A stretch of DNA of 64,000 nt from Volvox africanus (lineage: Eukaryota > Chlorophyta > Chlorophyceae > Chlamydomonadales > Volvocaceae): contig BSDZ01000023.1 in the NCBI GenBank assembly GCA_030268105.1, positions 1,550,001-1,614,000 of the forward strand, written 5' to 3'. Each line of letters begins with the position of its first letter. Positions within the stretch are counted from its first letter, which is position 1. The position numbers and the translations under genes were made by a program. The notes under the pieces were generated by a model, which saw nothing but the letters and a program-made list of their open reading frames with translations, had not been told where the DNA came from and searched no databases. Positions 59,022 through 64,000 of this stretch are shown piece by piece.

Positions 59022-60260
59022 ATGTCGGGATGCGAAGATAGTTCCTATCTGGGCACCGCAAGTCAGCCTGACGGCGGCCTCGCCACTAGAACTGCTTTCG
59101 TTGATCCCGATACCGTCGGGACTCCTCTTATGCCAGATCCCATTGTTCTCCAGACCCCTTCACACTTGATTGTACCACTGTCGGCAGCGGCTACAATGAG
59201 TGAAGGAGCTGGAGTGCAACAGGCTCTGGTAACACCCGTGGTGCAAGAACCCGTTGGAGTACTGGAGGTAATGAAATTGACCATCCCTGTGCCTAAGCTT
59301 AATATCTCCCCTGACGAAAAGCCAAAGAATTCAGGACATAGTGTCGCGGATAGAACATGGGCCTACGTTCGTGACACTAGGCAATATCTGCAAGCGGTGC
59401 ACGGCGGGGGATTCGACTCCATTAAATGTCTATTCGTTGGGAATACCCTTGAGGGTGCTGCAAAGGATTGGTATGACGAATGGACAATTGCTAGAGTTAG
59501 GTATACGTTCGATAACCTGATCGATGCTCTCCTCGCTCGCTTTGCTACCGAGGTTCGCTCGTGTAGTAACGAGGCTCGTAAGCCACTGGCGCAAGGCACA
59601 TACCATATGCGTCCACACGAGACCGTCCCTGTTTATCAGTCGCGTTTTGAGGCACTGATAACCCCTATCGTTAATTTCCCTGAGGAGGATTGCATCTTTT
59701 GGTTTCATCGTGGTCTTACCGAATCCCTTGCACGATGGTGCGCCACTGACCTCAATGGAGTTCCATTTCAGTCTTACGATGCCTTAGTAACTTTCGCTAG
59801 AGGCGCTGAGGTTCGGAATTTGGCTGGTAAAGATGCTAAACAACTTAATCCTCGCGTTCACGTGATGCGGCCGCAGGAACTACCTTCGGAGTCGACACCG
59901 AAGGACCAGGGTCCTGACCGCCAACACCCTGTGGCGGCCGCGACTACCGTTCGGAAGGAAAGGCAGTATGACGCTCGTGGACGTCAAAGCCCAAGTAACC
60001 GTGGGTCCGCAGGAGCTGGGCCAAGCTCGGGCCACGTGAAAGGGAAACGAAGGGGGAGCACGCCGACTGTAGCTGCAATGCAGAACGCGGCTCCTAGTAT
60101 TGAAAAGCCCCGGACAGAGGATCCGTATATGCAGAAGTGGGAGTGCCGACGTTCGGAGTTTGATCGTCGGAAGTTCGCTAATCTCTGCCTGAGGTGTGCG
60201 GGAGAGCACCCCACTCGTGATTGCCCTCTGTTACCGCCTTTCGTGCCTAAGACGAGTTAG
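59022..60260 (+). CDS. Ty3 gag (type 2), intact frame
   Basis: 412 codons without interruption, ATG 59022, stop TAG 60258-60260. Structural protein of the particle. N-terminal Ser/Pro/Thr-rich region, core RTWAYVRDTRQYLQAVHGGG, CLFVGNTLEGAAKDWYDEWT, LIDALLARFATEV, VPVYQSRFEALITPIVNF, CIFWFHRGLTESLARWC. A basic region (VKGKRRGSTP) precedes the unusual knuckle CLRCAGEHPTRDC (CX2CX3HX4C, one residue shorter than the canonical spacing). The best preserved gag of the window; the next frame overlaps its last 65 bp. Confidence 0.88.
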   Translation: MSGCEDSSYLGTASQPDGGLATRTAFVDPDTVGTPLMPDPIVLQTPSHLIVPLSAAATMSEGAGVQQALVTPVVQEPVGVLEVMKLTIPVPKLNISPDEKPKNSGHSVADRTWAYVRDTRQYLQAVHGGGFDSIKCLFVGNTLEGAAKDWYDEWTIARVRYTFDNLIDALLARFATEVRSCSNEARKPLAQGTYHMRPHETVPVYQSRFEALITPIVNFPEEDCIFWFHRGLTESLARWCATDLNGVPFQSYDALVTFARGAEVRNLAGKDAKQLNPRVHVMRPQELPSESTPKDQGPDRQHPVAAATTVRKERQYDARGRQSPSNRGSAGAGPSSGHVKGKRRGSTPTVAAMQNAAPSIEKPRTEDPYMQKWECRRSEFDRRKFANLCLRCAGEHPTRDCPLLPPFVPKTS

Positions 60261-60768
60261 GAAGTTGCCCGGGATGCGGAGGAAGGGACTCCTCCCGGGA
60301 CTGAAGGAAGTGAACGTGGCTCATTTACCTTCCGTTTTTGGACAAATCAAGCGGGCTATCGGGCGACGTTTTTCGCTTGACGGACGCACGGGACTAAATC
60401 ATTTTGACTCGCTGTGTAATTTATTTGCACCGCGCTGTCCTCTTTCTTCCCTCGATTTATCCGGCCACGTTACTTTGCTTATCCCTTCATCTTTCCGTGA
60501 GTTGTGCGAGCAGCTCACCAGGTATAAGAGGTATCACCGTCGAAATCCGGACACTGCAGCTTGCATACTAATTCCCTCTTATAGCCAACACAGAGTTGCG
60601 TCCCTGCTCGAAGGTATGCAATGTGTTCTCCGATTCGAGTCGGACACCACTTTGTTTAACGGTGTGGATGTGACGGGCAGGCCGATGGTACTACCTAAAC
60701 TATCTTACGCTGCTGAGTTTGGTTTGAGGCCCCTCTTTTGGATTCTACCAGGTTCGAGCCTGCTATAG
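60196..60768 (+). pseudogene. Methylase-like domain between gag and protease
   Basis: Frame +1 relative to gag, overlapping its end. RRFSLDGRTGLNHFDSLCN, SSLDLSGHVTLLIPSSFREL, KRYHRRNPDTAACILIPSYS, LLEGMQCVLRFESDTTLFNG. The order and spacing (F-x-L-D-x, SGxxV, xNPPF position, TxAxxLxP, LLxGMxxL, LF) follow the adenine-methylase-like module of algal Ty3 polyproteins, but the catalytic [DN]PPF reads IPSSF. A further frame change near 60738 separates it from protease here, while the two are fused in the 49.3-49.8 kb copy. Family recognition is from memory. Confidence 0.5.
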
Positions 60769-62273
60769 GATCACTTCTACTTTCTGCGGAGTCGATTCCA
60801 ACAGGAAATCGTGTTCCTATCATTGAAATCGGCCTCGGTGGTCGACTAATGAAGGCGCTTGTGGATACCGGCGCCAGCGACGACTTCATCTCGGCAAAGG
60901 AGGTGAACGCATTGGGGTTGACCCCTCAGTCGTCTGATTGTGCACAGGTTACCCTCGCTGATAGAGGTAAGCATCCCATCGTGGGCAGGATCACCCTGAG
61001 CCTATCGATAGGCCCTCTGCGTGTTAGGGCCCAACCGTATGTGCTACAAGGTCTCTCGGAGACGGCACAGTACATTCTGGGTGCCGCGACATTACGGCAG
61101 TACCGCGCGCGCATCGATATGGAGTCCACCACACTTAGTTTGTGCAAAGGGAACCTATCGACTAAGGTACCTTTCCTGTCGTACCAAGATGTCACACCAG
61201 AGGAGGGCGGAACTGTTGCGGAGCCTGAGGTTAATTTCGCTTTAGCGGCGATCGTCCGCCAAAATCAAGAACCCAAGCTAATTGGACGCAAAGAAACCGA
61301 TCGGATGATACGGAGAGGCGCCCATGTGTTGCTTGTGAGGCCACGGGTGCAATCGAATGCTACCACCGTGCAGTCCACCGTGAAGGATCTTGAGGTCGAA
61401 GCCCTTCTGCATAAATATGCTCATGTCTTTGGCGACATCCCAGGGCTCCCACCTATGCGACCTGTTGACCATACGATCCCTCTTGTGCCCGGAGCACAAC
61501 CCGTTTCGCGACCTATGTACAGGTTAAGCCCGTTGGAGCTGGATGAAGTGAAGCGGCAAGTGGGGGATCTGCTCGCAAAGGGTATGATTCGGCCCAGCAC
61601 ATCGCTGTATTCTGCACCGATATTGTTCGTCGGTAAGAAGGATGGGACGTTACGCATGTGCATTGATTATAGGGGCTTGAATGCGACCACGATTAAAAAT
61701 TGCTACCCTTTGCCGTGCGTTGATGACCTGCTCAATAAGCTGAAAGGTTCAGCTTATTTTTCCTCGATTGACCTTCAACAGGGGTATAATCAGATACGCA
61801 TTGCTGCTTCTGACATTCCGAAAACCGCTTTCCGGACCCCCTTTGGTCACTTTGAGTACACGGTCTTGTTGTTTGGACTTACTAATGCGCCCGCCACATT
61901 TCAAGCAGTGATGGATCGCATGTTCAGACCGTATATGGACAGGTTCGTCGTTTGTTATTTGGACGATATTTTAATATATTCCAAGACGCGCAAGGAGCAC
62001 CTGAAGCATCTTGAGCACGTGCTTGAGGTGATGAAGCGGGAGCAATTGTTTGCTAAGCGCGCCAAATGTTTTTGGGCGCAGCCTCAAGTGGAGTATTTGG
62101 GCCATATTGTATCGGCCACGGGAATAAGGATGGACCCACAGAAGGTAGCTGTGGTTCGTGAATGGCCCGCGCCTCAGAACCTCACTAAACTACGCCAGTT
62201 CTTAGGTTTGACCAACTACTTCCGTAAGTTTATTAATAAATACTCCATTATTGCGGCCCGCTTACAAATCTGA
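60738..62273 (+). CDS. Ty3 protease-reverse transcriptase frame
   Basis: 511 codons open. Aspartic protease: VPIIEIGLGGRLMKALVDTG with DTGAS and the flap-side GKHPIVGRITLSL. A linker (PEVNFALAAIVRQNQEP) leads to [89 protein letters not shown]. The protease DTG and RT YLDD catalytic residues are present. The frame ends at 62273 because of an apparent 1-bp deletion in GCGGCCCGC (copy at 57293: GCGGCCCCGC). Confidence 0.85.
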   Translation: MDSTRFEPAIGSLLLSAESIPTGNRVPIIEIGLGGRLMKALVDTGASDDFISAKEVNALGLTPQSSDCAQVTLADRGKHPIVGRITLSLSIGPLRVRAQPYVLQGLSETAQYILGAATLRQYRARIDMESTTLSLCKGNLSTKVPFLSYQDVTPEEGGTVAEPEVNFALAAIVRQNQEPKLIGRKETDRMIRRGAHVLLVRPRVQSNATTVQSTVKDLEVEALLHKYAHVFGDIPGLPPMRPVDHTIPLVPGAQPVSRPMYRLSPLELDEVKRQVGDLLAKGMIRPSTSLYSAPILFVGKKDGTLRMCIDYRGLNATTIKNCYPLPCVDDLLNKLKGSAYFSSIDLQQGYNQIRIAASDIPKTAFRTPFGHFEYTVLLFGLTNAPATFQAVMDRMFRPYMDRFVVCYLDDILIYSKTRKEHLKHLEHVLEVMKREQLFAKRAKCFWAQPQVEYLGHIVSATGIRMDPQKVAVVREWPAPQNLTKLRQFLGLTNYFRKFINKYSIIAARLQI

Positions 62274-63208
62274 CACGGAAAGGAGGTTTCGCTTCTCTCG
62301 AGGCCTGGACACCCGCAGGCCAGCGGGCATTTGAAGAGCTCAAGCAAATCGTCGCCAACGACGTTACCCTCTTTTTCCCTGATTACTCGTTGCCGTTTCG
62401 TGTTGTGTTTCGTGTTGCCGTATCGGATGCTTCCCTGCATGGAAGTGGTGCTGTATTGTTGCAGGAAGGACGACCGATCACCTTCATGAGTAAGAAATTC
62501 TCGGGTGCGGACACCCGATACACGACCGGAGAACAGGAGCTGTTGGCAGTTCTACATGCTCTAAAGGAATGGCGCTGCTACCTTGAAGGCCGCCCTTTCA
62601 CACTGAAGACCGACCACAAACCGCTGACATTCTTACAGAGTGTCCCCACGCTCAACCGACGACAAGCCCGATGGATGGAGTATCTATCGCATTTCGACTG
62701 TACATGGGAGTATATCGCCGGCAGGATTAATATCGCTGACGCCCTCAGTCGACACCCATCACTACATGCCGCGATTCTGGCAGCACCGGTTACCCGTTCG
62801 CGCCGTCAGGAGGTGCCGAAAGCAGCAGACCTTGCACAACGGCTCAAAGCGGCGTATGAAGCAGATCCATGGTTCGCTACACCAAGCAATGTGGAACATC
62901 TACGCAAGCGCAGCGATTTATGGTTGCGGACGGATGGCTCGACAACGCAAATCGTCATGCCGAACGATGACGCTCTGTGCTACGATCTTCTTGCTCGGTT
63001 CCACGAGGACCTGTTAGCAGGACACCCTGGAAGCACGCGTTTGGCAGAGCTAGTACGACGCTCATTCTGGTGGCCGCGCGTGGTGAAGGATGCGGAAAAC
63101 TTCGTGCAAAGGTGCAGTTTATGTCAGCGCAACAAAGCATTATCCGGTAAGGGCCAGGGTTTATTACAACCTTTACCCATACCAGATGCCCCTTGGGAAA
63201 GTGTTTGA
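62274..63208 (+). pseudogene. Ty3 RNase H and integrase zinc finger
   Basis: Open from 62390: VSDASLHGSGAVLLQEGRPI, TGEQELLAVLHALKEWRCYL, LKTDHKPLTFLQSVPTLN, YIAGRINIADALSRHPSLHA, then the HHCC-type finger region HEDLLAGHPGSTRLAELV and CSLCQRNKALSGKGQGL. A short duplication (GTTTCGTGTTG twice, near 62395-62415) lies at the RNase H start. Stop TGA at 63206-63208 where other copies have TCA (Ser). Confidence 0.8.
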
Positions 63209-64000
63209 ATGGACTTCGTAGTCGCGCTACCCAAAACTGAGGGGGGATACGACACAGTGTTCGTCATGGTCAATCGCTTGACCAAGATGGTTCATTTAGC
63301 CCCCTGCACCTCGTCTTGCACTGCTGAACAAACAGCACGTTTATTTTTCGATAACGTGGTCTGATTGCATGGCATTCCTAAAAATGTGATATCCGATCGC
63401 GGCGGTCAATTCACGTCTAAGTTTTGGGAAGGGCTATGTGAACTTGTCGGTATGCGCATTCATTTGAGCACAGCGTATCATCCACAATCCGATGGGCAAA
63501 CCGAACGCATAAATCGCACGTTGGGCGATATGCTAAGGAATTTCGCGGGATGCACACCCTCCGTCTGGGATACGTTTCTGACTTTGGCAGAATTTGCGCT
63601 TAACAACGCTGTTAACCGCTCGACAGGTCAAAGCCCTTTCTTTCTGAATTATGGATTCCATCCTGCGCTACCCGTGTGGCAAGAGTTGGAGGTAAATATC
63701 CCAGCGGCTAAAACCTTTGCCAAGTCGTTCCTATCCCGCATGACAAGGCATGTTTGGACGCGGCCCAACAACGGACGATGGACTACTATAATAAATCCAA
63801 ATGAGACGTAACATTTTTGGTGGGACAAATGGTTTTATTGAGCACTAAGAATCTGCGTTCGCTTGCTGACGGTTCCCGAAAATTACTACCTCGCTGGATT
63901 GGTCCATATCCCGTTGTTCGCATGGTAGGGAATGTAGCTGTGGAGCTATCCCTACCTTCTGACATGAATATCCACCCCACGTTTCATATCTCTCTCATCC
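63209..64000 (+). pseudogene. Ty3 integrase core and start of chromo region, cut by window end
   Basis: MDFVVALPKTEGGYDTVFVM, TKMVHLAPCTSSCTAEQTAR, then after a TGA NVISDRGGQFTSKFWEGLCE, STAYHPQSDGQTERINRTLG, EFALNNAVNRSTGQSPFFLN. A frameshift near 63745 is followed in another frame by TFLVGQMVLLSTKNLRSLAD, LPRWIGPYPVVRMVGNVAVE, NIHPTFHISLI. The D-D-E residues are visible. The chromodomain, PPT and 3' LTR should follow beyond 64000. Confidence 0.82.

Overview
This is a nuclear genome window from a eukaryote, most likely a chlorophyte green alga of the volvocine (Chlamydomonas/Volvox) type. Supporting signs are GC-rich exons split by many short introns, Ala/Gly/Ser/Gln-rich low-complexity inserts in otherwise recognisable proteins, CA/GT and pentanucleotide microsatellites, and LTR retrotransposons of Ty3 type (chromodomain) and Ty1 type. 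The assignment rests on style and is not proven. All exon boundaries are my own reading of splice signals plus phase consistency.

Genic part (1-25.8 kb). (1) <1-4460 (+): the 3' two thirds or so of a nucleoporin Nup85 gene (Y-complex), at least eight exons. (2) 5362-~13.5 kb (-): a FIST-domain protein (FIST_N + FIST_C) in eleven or more exons; eight consecutive exons from 10532 to 5362 join in phase. (3) 14-17.3 kb: intergenic, at best a decayed LINE endonuclease trace. (4) 17308-24209 (-): the last three exons of a very large ankyrin-like and membrane-spanning protein, including one 5.2-kb coding exon. (5) 25519-25805 (+): a single coiled-coil exon at the edge of the repeats, with no partner exons in view.

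Repeat part (~26-64 kb). Base composition drops and almost everything is nested LTR retrotransposon. A decayed Ty3 element 'gypsy-II' (-, 26.0-28.6 kb) is followed by permuted, partly inverted Ty1/copia fragments (29.0-36.0 kb). Then comes a pile of related chromodomain Ty3 elements (35.99-64 kb) whose LTRs all run TGTTGT...TACAACA. I place nine family-A LTR copies (about 0.8 kb), two family-B copies, and two ultra-short (98-104 bp) solo-LTR-like insertions with 5-bp target duplications; a third related short copy is truncated. The most complete element starts at 57745 (+) and runs off the window end: LTR, PBS, gag, adenine-methylase-like domain, protease, reverse transcriptase, RNase H, integrase, start of chromo region.

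Most notable. A DNA-adenine-methylase-like domain, apparently catalytically dead, sits between gag and protease in two Ty3 families. The other highlights are the tiny LTR-like elements with clean TSDs, a large head-to-head inverted repeat of Ty3 pol, clustered perfect palindromes inside the LTRs, an in-frame gag-knuckle/copia-integrase chimera, and a FIST protein whose usual CNGRG-type motif is missing. No CRISPR array, tRNA, rRNA or bacterial operon is present.
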